64,000 bases of DNA from Micromonosporaceae bacterium (GTDB taxonomy: Bacteria > Actinomycetota > Actinomycetes > Mycobacteriales > Micromonosporaceae), in the NCBI GenBank assembly GCA_009377645.1, contig WHTQ01000001.1, forward strand, positions 1-64,000, written 5' to 3'. The first letter of the stretch is position 1. Every line of letters begins with the position of its first letter. The translations under genes and the position numbers were made by a program. Of this stretch, positions 42,919-51,447 are shown piece after piece. The notes under the pieces were generated by a model. It did no database searches. It was not told the DNA's origin and saw nothing but the letters and a program-made list of their open reading frames with translations.

Positions 42919-42931
42919 GAGCAGTGAACCG

Positions 42932-43210
42932 GTGGCGGAGCTCAGCTTCTACGAGTTCATCGACGAGGCCTGCGTCCTCGTGCTCGCGGCCGAGCAGCAG
43001 GGACAGGAGCCCGTCGAGCTGGGCGTCCCGACGAAGATCTACGAGGCGATCCGCAGCGCCAAGCTGGCCGAGCTGCGTCGCGGCGGCACGCTGTCGCTGC
43101 TGGGACTTCGCGTCGTGGACGCCGAGCGGGCGACCGGGCCGGCAACCGTCGCCGGCTCGGCGTCTCCTGAGCTCGTTTTCGAGCGCCGAACGGACCACGA
43201 GGGTGGGTGA
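42932..43210 (+). CDS. Small protein of unknown function, first gene of Rieske-2 unit
   Basis: 92 residues if it starts at GTG 42932, 10 bp after an AGGAG site and behind promoter O2. An ATG at 42848 in the same frame overlaps the Rieske-1 stop, but it would translate the promoter and operator region. The sequence is acidic and helix-rich at first (FYEFIDEACVLVLAAEQQG), then VPTKIYEAIRSAKLAELRRGG, LGLRVVD and an apparently disordered tail. No Cys cluster for a ferredoxin. Unrecognised; the gene overlaps the Rieske-2 start region, so it might be an accessory subunit or chaperone of the oxygenase. Confidence 0.6.
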   Translation: MAELSFYEFIDEACVLVLAAEQQGQEPVELGVPTKIYEAIRSAKLAELRRGGTLSLLGLRVVDAERATGPATVAGSASPELVFERRTDHEGG

Positions 43211-43215
43211 ACGAC

Positions 43216-44529
43216 ATGTTGAAAGCCGACGAGAACCGGCGTCTGACCCAGGTCGGACCGGGGACGCCGATGGGCCAGGTCTTCCGGCACTACTGGTTGC
43301 CGGCGTGTCTAAGCAGTGAGCTCGAGGCCGGCGGAGGTCCGAGGCTGGTCGAGCTCCTCGGCGAGCGGATGGTGGCATTCCGCTCGCCGAGCGGTGAGGT
43401 GGGCATCGTCGCCGAGCCGTGCCCGCACCGCGGAGCGTCGCTGCTGCTGGCGCGCAACGAGGAGTGCGGCCTGCGCTGCATCTACCACGGATGGAAGGTA
43501 GACGGTGCGGGCAAGCTGGTCGACGCGCCGACCAACCGCAACCCCGAGCGGATCGCCCAGGTCGTCCGTCACGCGGCATACCCCGCCGTCGAGCGGGGCG
43601 GCGTCGTGTGGACGCATCTCGGTCCGCCCGAACAGCGTGGCCCGTTCCGCGCGTTCAAGTGGGCCGTCCAACCGGCATCGCACGTCCAGCTCATCAAGGT
43701 CGCCATGGATGCGAACTGGGCGCAGGCGATGGAGAGCCTCGTCGACTCCGCCCACGTGAGCTACCTGCACGCCGACCTCGTCCGGTCCGGTGCCGGCGCG
43801 GAAACCGCCGAGTGGACCGGCACGGGGCAGGTGCGCAACACCGCCGACGGCGCGCCGCACCTGGAGATCGAGGACACCGCCTATGGCTTCCGGTACGGCG
43901 CCATCCGCCGCCCGCTCACCGGGGCGGACACCCACCGCTACGTCCGGACGACGGTCGTCGTCGCGCCGAACTTCGTGTGCATCGCGTCCCCCGAAGGACG
44001 GGGTCACTTCGAGGCGTACATCCCGATCGACGACCACCGGTCGATGTTCTACTCAGTGCACTACACCACGCACAGGCCCTTCGACGAGCAGGACCGCCGC
44101 GGCATCCTCGAGTGGTACGGCGGCCGACCGGGGCTGGACGTGGATGAGAACTTCCGGAAGGTCCGCAACCCGGACAACGGGTGGCTCCAGGACCGCGAAC
44201 GGATGCGGCTCGGCGAGACGTACACCGGCCTGTTCGGGATCCTCAACCAGGACCACGCCGCGGTCGAGAGCATGGGACCGATTGTGGACCGCGCCAAGGA
44301 GCATCTCGGGCCGACCGACGTGGCGGTCATCCGCTTCCGCCGCATGATGCTGCGGGCGGCCAGGGACGTGGAGAGCGGGGGCGTACCGATCGGGGCCGAC
44401 CAGGACCTTCCGTACGAGAGCCTGGACGCCGCCGAGGGGCTCGTCCGCCTCGACGCCCCGTGGCAGGAGGTCATCAGCGACGGCCTGGCGGGGGCGGCCG
44501 CGGGTCCGTCCGCGACGGCGTACGGCTGA
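43216..44529 (+). CDS. Rieske non-heme iron oxygenase alpha subunit, copy 2
   Basis: 437 residues. Rieske residues C69, H71, C88 and H91 fall at exactly the same numbers as in copy 1 if the ATG at 43216 is the start, which supports this start over the GTG at 43207. Mononuclear iron site SLVDSAHVSYLH. High similarity to copy 1 throughout, with changes in the C-terminal substrate domain. Also without reductase partner. Has its own promoter (O2), so it can be expressed apart from copy 1. Confidence 0.93.
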   Translation: MLKADENRRLTQVGPGTPMGQVFRHYWLPACLSSELEAGGGPRLVELLGERMVAFRSPSGEVGIVAEPCPHRGASLLLARNEECGLRCIYHGWKVDGAGKLVDAPTNRNPERIAQVVRHAAYPAVERGGVVWTHLGPPEQRGPFRAFKWAVQPASHVQLIKVAMDANWAQAMESLVDSAHVSYLHADLVRSGAGAETAEWTGTGQVRNTADGAPHLEIEDTAYGFRYGAIRRPLTGADTHRYVRTTVVVAPNFVCIASPEGRGHFEAYIPIDDHRSMFYSVHYTTHRPFDEQDRRGILEWYGGRPGLDVDENFRKVRNPDNGWLQDRERMRLGETYTGLFGILNQDHAAVESMGPIVDRAKEHLGPTDVAVIRFRRMMLRAARDVESGGVPIGADQDLPYESLDAAEGLVRLDAPWQEVISDGLAGAAAGPSATAYG

Positions 44530-44538
44530 GGCGCGTCC

Positions 44539-45459
44539 ATGCAGGAGCGGCAGACGGTCGGGTTCGTCGGGGCCGGCACCATGGGAGGCGCGATGGCCCT
44601 GCGGCTGCTCGACGCGGGCTACCGCGTACGGGTCCACGACCGGGTCCCCGCGCGGGCGAACCAGGCGGTCGCACACGGGGCGGTGGCGGTGCCCGACCCG
44701 GGCGCGGTCGCGTCGGACGTCGTCATCATGATGCTGCCCGACTCGCGGGTCACCCGGCGCGTGCTTTTCGAGGCTGGGCTCGCCGACGCCATGGCCGGCG
44801 GGAGCACCATCGTCGACATGAGCTCCGGCGACCCCGGCCTGGTCCGCGAGCATGCGAACTGGCTCGCCACGCGCGGCGTCGGCCAGCTCGACGCGCCGGT
44901 CTCCCAGGGTCAAGCGGAGGCCCGCGCGGGTACGTTGCGGATCATGGTCGGTGGCGACGAGAAGGAGTTCGACCGCCGCCGGTCGGTCCTGTCGTGCCTC
45001 GGTGACCCTTACTACCTCGGTCCGTCCGGCAGCGGTCAGGTAGCGAAGCTCGTCAACCAGCTGATCCTGGCGGTGACCGTCGGCGCGGTGGCGGAGGGCC
45101 TGCTGTTCGGTGCGGCGGCCGGCGTCGAGGCGCGGCAGCTCGTCGCCGCCCTGCAGGGCGGGTACGCCGACGGTCCAGTCCTGCGCGATCACGGGCGGCG
45201 CATGTCGCAGCGCGACTTCGAACGGGTCGGCGGGCCGAGCCACCTCTTCCTCAAGGATCTCGAGGGCGTGCGGTCCGAGCTGAACCGGCTCGGGCTGCGG
45301 CTCGGGCTCGTCGAGACCGTGCTGCCGATGTTCACCGCACTGGCGGAAGGGCGGGGCGGCCTGCTGGACCACCAAGCGTCTCTGGTGCGGCAGGTCGAAC
45401 GGATGAATCCCGGATTCCAGGTGGGGAGCACGAGCCATGACGAGGTCGCGACGTCGTGA
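44539..45459 (+). CDS. Beta-hydroxyacid dehydrogenase (3-hydroxyisobutyrate dehydrogenase-like)
   Basis: 306 residues. N-terminal Rossmann GFVGAGTMGGAMA, IIMMLPDS, DAPVSQGQAEARAGTL (usual DAPVSGG with Gln instead of Gly), and the catalytic Lys in GSGQVAKLVNQ. Family enzymes oxidise beta-hydroxy acids with NAD(P)+. ATG 44539. The gene end overlaps the cyclase by 23 bp. Could deliver a semialdehyde to MmsA of module 1. Confidence 0.88.
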   Translation: MQERQTVGFVGAGTMGGAMALRLLDAGYRVRVHDRVPARANQAVAHGAVAVPDPGAVASDVVIMMLPDSRVTRRVLFEAGLADAMAGGSTIVDMSSGDPGLVREHANWLATRGVGQLDAPVSQGQAEARAGTLRIMVGGDEKEFDRRRSVLSCLGDPYYLGPSGSGQVAKLVNQLILAVTVGAVAEGLLFGAAAGVEARQLVAALQGGYADGPVLRDHGRRMSQRDFERVGGPSHLFLKDLEGVRSELNRLGLRLGLVETVLPMFTALAEGRGGLLDHQASLVRQVERMNPGFQVGSTSHDEVATS

Positions 45460-46351
45460 CCGCTTCGCCCCCCAGCGCCGCGTCACCAACTGGGGCCGGT
45501 GGGGCGATGACGACGAGGCGGGTGCGCTCAACCTCGTCACCGCGGCCGAGACCCGTCGCGCGGCGGGTCTTGTCACGCACGGGCGGGTGGTCATGCTGGG
45601 GCAGGCGCTCGGGCCCGACACCGTCGTGCCCCGCCACCGCAAGCGCGTCGAGCGGTTCATGGTGCGCGACGGCGGCGACTACGCGTCCGGGGCACGGCAT
45701 CAGGGCGGCTTCCAGTTCGCCGAGGACGTTGTCTCGTACGCGTCGCACAGCGGCACCCACATCGACGCCCTGTCCCACGCCTGGTACGGCGACGCGCTCT
45801 ACAACGGCCACCCGTCCACGACCGTACGCAGTACGACGGGCGCCCAGCGCTGCGGTGCCGAACGGCTCCGCCCGATCGTCACCCGCGGGGTTCTGCTCGA
45901 CGTAGCGGCGGTCGCCGGCGCCCCGCTCGACGTCGGCGATGTGGTCACGCGTGAGCACCTCGTCGCGGCCGCGGACCGTGCGGGCGTCGCACTCGAGCCC
46001 GGTGACGCCGCGCTCATCCGTACCGGATGGTTCGGCGTCGCGGGCGACGACCCGGACCGCTACCTCGCCGGCGAACCGGGACTCGACCTGTCCGCGGCGC
46101 GCTGGCTCGCGGCGGCCGATGTGGCGGTGGTCGGCGCCGACAACTACGCGATCGAGGCTATGCCCTTCACCGGAGAGGACTGGTTCCCGGTGCACCGGCT
46201 GCTGATCCGGGACCTTGGGGTGCCGCTCGTCGAGGGCATGGTCCTGGACGAGCTCGCCGGTCTCGCCGAAGGGGCCTTCCTGTTCGTCGCCTCCGCGGTC
46301 TCCGTCGTCGGCAGCACCGCGGGACAGGTCTGTCCGATCGCCGTGCTGTAG
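45437..46351 (+). CDS. Cyclase family protein (kynurenine formamidase/isatin hydrolase-like)
   Basis: 304 residues. Metal site SHSGTHIDALSH, residues 103-114, the H-x-GTH-x-D-x3-H motif of this family. VTNWGRWGDDDEAGALNLVT at the N-terminus and SAVSVVGSTAGQVCPIAVL at the end match the longer subgroup of metal-dependent hydrolases. Possibly hydrolyses a lactone, lactam or formamide arising in the pathway. It converges on the TetR gene with only 7 bp between. Confidence 0.88.
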   Translation: MTRSRRRDRFAPQRRVTNWGRWGDDDEAGALNLVTAAETRRAAGLVTHGRVVMLGQALGPDTVVPRHRKRVERFMVRDGGDYASGARHQGGFQFAEDVVSYASHSGTHIDALSHAWYGDALYNGHPSTTVRSTTGAQRCGAERLRPIVTRGVLLDVAAVAGAPLDVGDVVTREHLVAAADRAGVALEPGDAALIRTGWFGVAGDDPDRYLAGEPGLDLSAARWLAAADVAVVGADNYAIEAMPFTGEDWFPVHRLLIRDLGVPLVEGMVLDELAGLAEGAFLFVASAVSVVGSTAGQVCPIAVL

Positions 46352-46358
46352 CCGCGTG

Positions 46359-47042
46359 CTATCCCAGCAGCCGCTGCATGATGAGGTTGCTCATGGTTAG
46401 CTTGATCTCGAACGGCGTCAGCCGGCCACCTGGCTCGTACCACTCGACCAGCCAGTTGATCATGCCGAGGATCGCCAGCCGGGTGACGTGCGGGTCGACG
46501 GGAGGCAGCTCGCCGTCGCGCACGCCGGCCACGATGAACTCGGTGAAGAGCTCGTCGTAGCGGTCGACTTGGGTCTGGTAGCGCTCGCGGTAGGGCGACT
46601 CGAGGAAGCGCCGCTCGCGGAGGAAGACCGTGACGGCCTCCTGGTTGCCCAGCACGAAGTCAAGATGGTTCTCGACGGCGATCCGCACCTTCTCGCGGTT
46701 GCTGATCGGCTGTCTCGCCAGGGCCTCCAGGCGTTGCAGGAAGTCGGACATCCCCGTGGACAGCACGCGCATAAGGAGATCCTGCTTGCCGGTGACGTAG
46801 TAGTAGAGGCTGGCGGTCGTGAGGCCAAGCTGGCCGGCGACCTCGCTCACCGAGGTGCCGTTATAGCCGTTGCGCGCGAACAGGCTCGTGGCGGCGATGA
46901 CGAGCGCCCGCTCGGTCGCGTGAGCCGTCCGGCGTGGCTCCGTCACCTTGCTGGCCGCGACCTTGGTGGCCGTCACCTTGCTGGCCGTCACCTTGCTGGC
47001 CGCGACCTTGGTGGCGTTTGCCCGCACCCGCTTGGCGCTCAT
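46359..47042 (-). CDS. TetR family regulator with a Lys-rich repeat N-terminus, module 2
   Basis: 227 residues, ATG 47042 with GGAGGG upstream. The DNA-binding domain (IAATSLFARNGYNGTSVSEVAGQLGLTTASLYYYVTGKQDLL) is preceded by about 40 residues made of TKVAASKVTASKV-type repeats, a basic tail coded by five 15-bp units at 46941-47015. Ligand domain shares VFLRERRFL, ERYQTQVDRYDELF and RLAILGMINWLVEWYEPGG with the TetR at 37215. Operators O6 and O5 lie upstream. The basic tail could add non-specific DNA binding. Confidence 0.88.
   Translation of the reverse strand: MSAKRVRANATKVAASKVTASKVTATKVAASKVTEPRRTAHATERALVIAATSLFARNGYNGTSVSEVAGQLGLTTASLYYYVTGKQDLLMRVLSTGMSDFLQRLEALARQPISNREKVRIAVENHLDFVLGNQEAVTVFLRERRFLESPYRERYQTQVDRYDELFTEFIVAGVRDGELPPVDPHVTRLAILGMINWLVEWYEPGGRLTPFEIKLTMSNLIMQRLLG
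46941..47015. repeat. Five tandem 15-bp repeats inside tetR
   Basis: Two unit types, CGTCACCTTGCTGGC and CGCGACCTTGGTGGC, in the order A-B-A-A-B, without spacers and in frame with the gene (5 codons each). Copy-number change would lengthen or shorten the basic tail without frameshift. Confidence 0.9.
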
Positions 47043-47083
47043 GGTCCCTCCAACTGAAGCCGTCGTCGGCACCCTCATGCAGG

Positions 47084-47104
47084 TCTTACCAAGTGCTCGT
47101 TAGA
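47084..47104 (-). promoter_or_regulatory. Operator O6 upstream of tetR (module 2)
   Basis: Plus-strand TCTTACCAAGTGCTCGTTA is a degenerate match to the O1-O5 motif, 42 bp upstream of the tetR start. Weakest of the six sites. Confidence 0.42.
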
Positions 47105-47190
47105 TGAGGACGGTAGCCAGGATGAGGGCAGATCACCCAAGCGTAGAGGACTCTCAGCCGTGTGTCCCGTCGCGAGTTGGCAGACGGCTG

Positions 47191-47219
47191 TTGACAACAT
47201 ATCGAGCGTTTAGTAAGTT
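47191..47219 (+). promoter_or_regulatory. Promoter with operator O5
   Basis: TTGACA (47191-47196), 17-bp spacer, TAAGTT (47214-47219), with the operator at 47198-47218 (reverse complement ACTTACTAAACGCTCGATA) filling the spacer. Heads the long rightward unit from the transporter to the Zn-ADH. Confidence 0.75.
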
Positions 47220-47302
47220 GACCACCAACTCGACGCATCATCGTAACGGGCCGGACACGGACCCAAGCCGGGCACGATTCGTTCAGGTTCGAGGAGCAGA
47301 CC

Positions 47303-48478
47303 GTGGGAAGTGTTGCGACTGCCAACCAACCGGGTGTCGCGGCCCCGGGCCCGGGCACCGGCTCGGACCAGGCGGTACTGAGCCTGCGGTCGGTGGGCAG
47401 GTTCTTCGACCAGGGCGATCACTGGGCCGTACGCGGCCTGAGCCTGGACATCGCACCTGGCGAGTTCTTCGGCCTGCTCGGTCCGTCGGGCTGCGGCAAG
47501 ACCACCACGCTCAACATGATCGCGGGGTTCCTCGACCCGACCGAGGGAAGCATCCACGTCACCGGGCGCGACCTGCGGTCGGTGCCGCCGCACCGCCGCA
47601 ACGTGGCGATGGTGTTCCAGGACTACGCGCTGTTTCCGCACCTGTCCGCGAGGGACAATGTCGCGTTCGGCATGAAGGTGCGCAAGAAGCCGCGGCCGGT
47701 CATCGACCGGCGCACTACCGAGCTGCTCGACTTCGTCGACTTGGCCGCCGCGGCCGACCGCCTTCCGAGCCAGCTGTCCGGTGGGCAGCAGCAGCGGGTC
47801 GCCATCGCGCGGGCGCTGGCGGTCGACCCCGGCATCGTCCTGCTCGACGAGCCGCTCAGCAACCTTGACTCCCGGCTGCGCGCCGACGTGCGGCTCGAGC
47901 TCAAGAGACTGTTCCGCAGCGCGGGCGTCACCGTTATCCTCGTGACGCACGACCAGAGCGAGGCGTTCTCGCTCTGCGACCGCGTCGCGGTCATGTTCCG
48001 CGGCACAGCGGCGGCGGTGGGCCGTCCGGACGACATCTACCGGCTGCCGCCGACGGTCGAGGTGGCCGAGTTCGTCGGCGAGGCCAACCTGTTTCCGGCT
48101 CGGGTCGTCACCGGAGGCTCCACGGTGCTCAGAGCGGCCGTCACGGTGGGCGCGGACGTCGTCGAGCGCGAGGTAGTGGCGGCCGCCTCCGTCACCTCCG
48201 CCGGCCAGGAGGGCCACGTGCTCGTGCGCCCGGAGGTCGCGCGGGTGACCGCCGAGTCCGCGGGTGCGACAGCAGGACTGCGCGGCACCATCCGGGACGT
48301 GAGCTTCCTCGGTGAGTTCGCCAGCTACCAGATCGACCTGGGTGGCCGGAGCGTGGGGTCGAAGGTGGTCTACGAGGGCCAGCTGCTGAAGCCTGGGGCA
48401 CCGGTCACCTTCGACTGGGCGCCGAAGGACGCGGTCTTCATCCCGTCCGAGACCCCGGCGCCGGGCGGGACGCCATGA
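47303..48478 (+). CDS. ABC transporter ATP-binding protein (PotA/FbpC type, module 2)
   Basis: 391 residues. Walker A GPSGCGKTT, Q-loop MVFQDYALFPHL, signature LSGGQQQR, Walker B VLLDEPLSNLDSR, H-loop THDQSEA, C-terminal TOBE domain with HVLVRPE and DVSFLGEFASYQIDL. GTG start with GAGGAG 6 bp upstream. Followed by two permeases and a binding protein, all overlapping or close. Confidence 0.93.
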   Translation: MGSVATANQPGVAAPGPGTGSDQAVLSLRSVGRFFDQGDHWAVRGLSLDIAPGEFFGLLGPSGCGKTTTLNMIAGFLDPTEGSIHVTGRDLRSVPPHRRNVAMVFQDYALFPHLSARDNVAFGMKVRKKPRPVIDRRTTELLDFVDLAAAADRLPSQLSGGQQQRVAIARALAVDPGIVLLDEPLSNLDSRLRADVRLELKRLFRSAGVTVILVTHDQSEAFSLCDRVAVMFRGTAAAVGRPDDIYRLPPTVEVAEFVGEANLFPARVVTGGSTVLRAAVTVGADVVEREVVAAASVTSAGQEGHVLVRPEVARVTAESAGATAGLRGTIRDVSFLGEFASYQIDLGGRSVGSKVVYEGQLLKPGAPVTFDWAPKDAVFIPSETPAPGGTP

Positions 48479-49422
48479 CGCTCACCCGGTGGCAGCGAAC
48501 CGCGGTGCTCGCGGCACCACTGGTGGTCTACGTCCTTTTCTTCGTCATCCCGCTGATCTCGCTGGGCCGCATGAGCCTCAACGAGTTCACGCGACTGACC
48601 GGCCTGCAGGATGCGGTCACCCTGGACAGCTTCCGCACCGCGCTGACCGACGACTTCTACCTGCGTACGTTCCTGACGACGCTGAAGCTGGCGTTGATCG
48701 CCTCCGTGCTCTGCACCGCGCTCGGCTGCATCGTTGGTTATCTCATGTGGAGGATCGGCGGTAACGTCCGCCGGGTCATGTTGGGCGTCATCCTGGCCCC
48801 GCTGCTCGTGGCGTCGGTCGTCCGCGCGTTCGGGTGGATCGGCACGATCGGTCCCGGAGGCCTGCTTCCGCACGTGTCGGAGCGGATCGGCCTGGGCACC
48901 CTCACCATTTACGCCAACGAGCCGGCGGTCATCATCGGCTTCGTACACATCCTGCTGCCGTTCGCGGTCATCCTGTTCATCACGAGCCTCGACAACATCA
49001 GTCCTTCGGTGATGAAGGCCGCGGAGGGGCTCGGCGCCACCGAGTGGCGCCGCATCCGGGCGGTCGTGCTACCCCTGACATACCCGGGTGTCCTGTCCTC
49101 GCTGCTTTTCACGTTCGCGCTCGCCAGCGCCGCCTACTCGATCCCCGCGATCCTCGGCGGTCGCCGCGTGCTGACCGCCTCCCTCGCCATCTACGAGCAG
49201 CAGACCAGGCTGTTCAACTGGCCCCTCGCCGCCGCGTTGTCGCTCATCCTGATCGTCGTCGTGGCGTTCGCGATGTCCACCTACCAGGCGTTGACCCGCC
49301 GCGGCCGGACCAGCAGGCGGCGCGCGTGGCGACGCCGTGACCGGCCCCGCGACTCAGCACCCGACGAAGGGGGTGTGCCTGGGTATGACAGCCGTCCAGC
49401 CCTCGGCGACCAGGGCGGGTGA
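48475..49422 (+). CDS. ABC transporter permease (PotB-like, module 2)
   Basis: 315 residues, about six helices: VLAAPLVVYVLFFVIPLISLG, VLCTALGCIVGYLMW, EAA-loop KAAEGLGATEWRRIRAVVLPLTYPGVLSS. An arginine-rich tail of about 45 residues after the last helix is hydrophilic and unlike the family. ATG overlaps the ATPase stop (ATGA); its end overlaps the second permease. Confidence 0.9.
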   Translation: MTLTRWQRTAVLAAPLVVYVLFFVIPLISLGRMSLNEFTRLTGLQDAVTLDSFRTALTDDFYLRTFLTTLKLALIASVLCTALGCIVGYLMWRIGGNVRRVMLGVILAPLLVASVVRAFGWIGTIGPGGLLPHVSERIGLGTLTIYANEPAVIIGFVHILLPFAVILFITSLDNISPSVMKAAEGLGATEWRRIRAVVLPLTYPGVLSSLLFTFALASAAYSIPAILGGRRVLTASLAIYEQQTRLFNWPLAAALSLILIVVVAFAMSTYQALTRRGRTSRRRAWRRRDRPRDSAPDEGGVPGYDSRPALGDQGG

Positions 49423-50302
49423 GCCTGGCTCCCCGGTTGCCGACCCGCCGTCGCGCACGGCCGGCAGACCCCGCAGGGGGGCGCCACCTGTCACGGCGCC
49501 GCGAAACGTCCGTTGGGCCGGCTATGTCCTCTGCGCGGTCGTCACGCTTTTCGTCCTGACCCCACTCGCGGTCATCATCGGCTCGTCACTGACGCCGCAG
49601 AGATACTGGCAGTTCCCACCGGAGGGGCTGACCTTCCAGTGGTACGAGCAGCTGCTGACCGACGCCGAGTTCATGAGGTCGCTGCTGGTCAGCTTCGTGG
49701 TCGCGGTGATCGTGACCCTGATCGGCACGGCCGTCGGGCTGCTCGGCGCGATCGCGATCGTCCGCGGGCCGCGCGGCACCTCGCAGCGGTTGGCGCTGGG
49801 AACCCTGCTACCAGTGCTGTTCCCCAACGTGGCGATCGGTGTCGCCATCTTCATGCTCTACGCCAACCTCGGCGTGCCGATCGGCATCGTCACGCTGGCG
49901 CTTGCGCAGCTGATCCTCGTCCTCCCGTTCACCATCCGACTGCTGATGGTGGGCCTCACCGGCATCAACCCGAACCTCGAGCGGGCCGCCCAAAACCTGG
50001 GCGCGCCACCGGGGATGGCGGTCGTCAAAGTGGTGCTCCCGCTCATCAAGGGAGCGACATTGACTGCCGCGCTCATCACGTTCGTGCATTCGCTGGACGA
50101 CGCCGCGGTCGCGCTGTTCATCAACAATCCGGACACGATAACTGTGCCGGTGCGGCTGCTTCTCTACCAGGAGACCCAGCCCGGTCCCCTCATCGCGGCC
50201 GGCGGAACGATCCTCATGGTCGTCGGTGTGGTCGTTTGCGCCGTCATCGTCAAGACCGTGGGGCTCGGCAGGGCATTCGGAGTTTCCTCTGGCAAAGGCT
50301 GA
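49385..50302 (+). CDS. ABC transporter permease (PotC-like, module 2)
   Basis: About 305 residues. Pro/Arg-rich N-terminus, then WAGYVLCAVVTLFVLTPLAVIIGSSL, LGLLGAIAIVRGP-like helix and EAA-loop RAAQNLGAPPGMAVVKVVLPLIKGATLTA. ATG 49385 is chosen; GTG 49337 is in frame and possible. Either overlaps the upstream permease by 38 bp or more, a sign of coupled translation. Confidence 0.88.
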   Translation: MTAVQPSATRAGEPGSPVADPPSRTAGRPRRGAPPVTAPRNVRWAGYVLCAVVTLFVLTPLAVIIGSSLTPQRYWQFPPEGLTFQWYEQLLTDAEFMRSLLVSFVVAVIVTLIGTAVGLLGAIAIVRGPRGTSQRLALGTLLPVLFPNVAIGVAIFMLYANLGVPIGIVTLALAQLILVLPFTIRLLMVGLTGINPNLERAAQNLGAPPGMAVVKVVLPLIKGATLTAALITFVHSLDDAAVALFINNPDTITVPVRLLLYQETQPGPLIAAGGTILMVVGVVVCAVIVKTVGLGRAFGVSSGKG

Positions 50303-50342
50303 TCGGCCGCGGGCCGGGAGCACATATCTCAGGAGTAGCGCC

Positions 50343-51434
50343 ATGCAGGTAAAGGCATCGAGAACGGTTTGTGCAATGGTCGCCCTTGGCCTCGTCCTGT
50401 CCGCGTGCGGGGGCGGTGACGACGGGGGCGAGCGGTCCGGCGGGACCGGAGAGCCGGAAGCCAGCATGACCTTCGCGGGACCCGGTGGCGAGCTCGGCGA
50501 CGTCTTCAAGGCGAGCATTGCCGACTTCACCGCGGCGACCGGTGTCCAAGTCACGTACGTCGAGGGTCGCGTCGGCGACAACTTCGCCAAGGTACAGGCC
50601 GGAAACCAGTCTGGCAATCAGGAGATCGACGTGCTGCTGTCAAACGACTCGGTCGACCCGATCGGCCGCGGCCAAGGTCTGTTCCAGCCGCTCGACCCAC
50701 AGCTCGTTCCGAACATCGAGAAACTCGCGGAGAAAGCCCGCCGCGCCGACGGTGTCGGCGTGCTGGTCATGTTCACGCTGGTCGGGCTCATCTACAACGA
50801 GGCGGAGCTGGCCGCGCGCAACCTTCCGGCGCCGACCTCGTGGACCGACCTCTGGAACCCGATGTACGACTGCGTCATCATCGCCGACCCCTCCGGCGGC
50901 AACGGCCTGAAGGGCTTCGTGGCCATGAACTTCGTCGCGTCCGGCGGCGACCTCTACGACATCGACGCCACCATCGAGAAGCTGAAGGCGATGGGTTCCC
51001 ACATCGTCGGTATCGAGGGCGCCTCCGAGCAGGTCATCAACGATGTCTCCGCGGGCAGGGGCTGCCTGAGCGTCAGCAACCAGGGCCGCGCGCTCGCCGC
51101 GATCGATGGCGGCGCGCCCGTCGAGTTCATCTTGCCGGAGGAGGGCACCAGCTACATCGAAAACCCGCTCCAGCTGGTCACCGGTGCCAACAGCCCGGTC
51201 GCGGGCCAGCTGCTCATCAACTGGCTGCTGGACACGCCGACCCAGCAGGAGCTCTACGAGACGCAGGCGTTCACGCCTATGAACACCGATGTGGAGCCGG
51301 TGACCACCGGAATCGCGGCCGCCGTCACGACCGCCGACCAGCTCGACACGCTCAACCTCATGGAAGCCGACATGGCAACGGCTCCGGTCGACGAATGGCT
51401 CAGGAAGTTCCAGTCAGAGGTTGCCCAACAGTAG
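50343..51434 (+). CDS. ABC transporter substrate-binding lipoprotein (spermidine/putrescine-type)
   Basis: 363 residues. Lipobox LVLSAC-GGG, acidic Gly-rich linker, then PotD-like fold: FKASIADFTAATGVQVTYVEG, IGLIYNEAELAARNLPAPTSWTDLWNP-like segment (VGLIYNEAEL), DVSAGRGCLSVSNQGRA and VTGANSPVAGQLLINWLL. ATG 50343 with AGGAG upstream. Ligand unknown; by context an organic acid or amine used in module 2. Confidence 0.9.
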   Translation: MQVKASRTVCAMVALGLVLSACGGGDDGGERSGGTGEPEASMTFAGPGGELGDVFKASIADFTAATGVQVTYVEGRVGDNFAKVQAGNQSGNQEIDVLLSNDSVDPIGRGQGLFQPLDPQLVPNIEKLAEKARRADGVGVLVMFTLVGLIYNEAELAARNLPAPTSWTDLWNPMYDCVIIADPSGGNGLKGFVAMNFVASGGDLYDIDATIEKLKAMGSHIVGIEGASEQVINDVSAGRGCLSVSNQGRALAAIDGGAPVEFILPEEGTSYIENPLQLVTGANSPVAGQLLINWLLDTPTQQELYETQAFTPMNTDVEPVTTGIAAAVTTADQLDTLNLMEADMATAPVDEWLRKFQSEVAQQ

Positions 51435-51447
51435 ATAGGAGTCGTGC

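Noticed and set aside
42848-42931. ATG at 42848 as the start of the small protein
   Set aside because: It would translate promoter and operator O2 sequence; GTG 42932 has a ribosome-binding site behind that promoter.
46941-47015. CRISPR-like repeats
   Set aside because: The 15-bp units are contiguous, in frame and without spacers; it is a coding tandem repeat.
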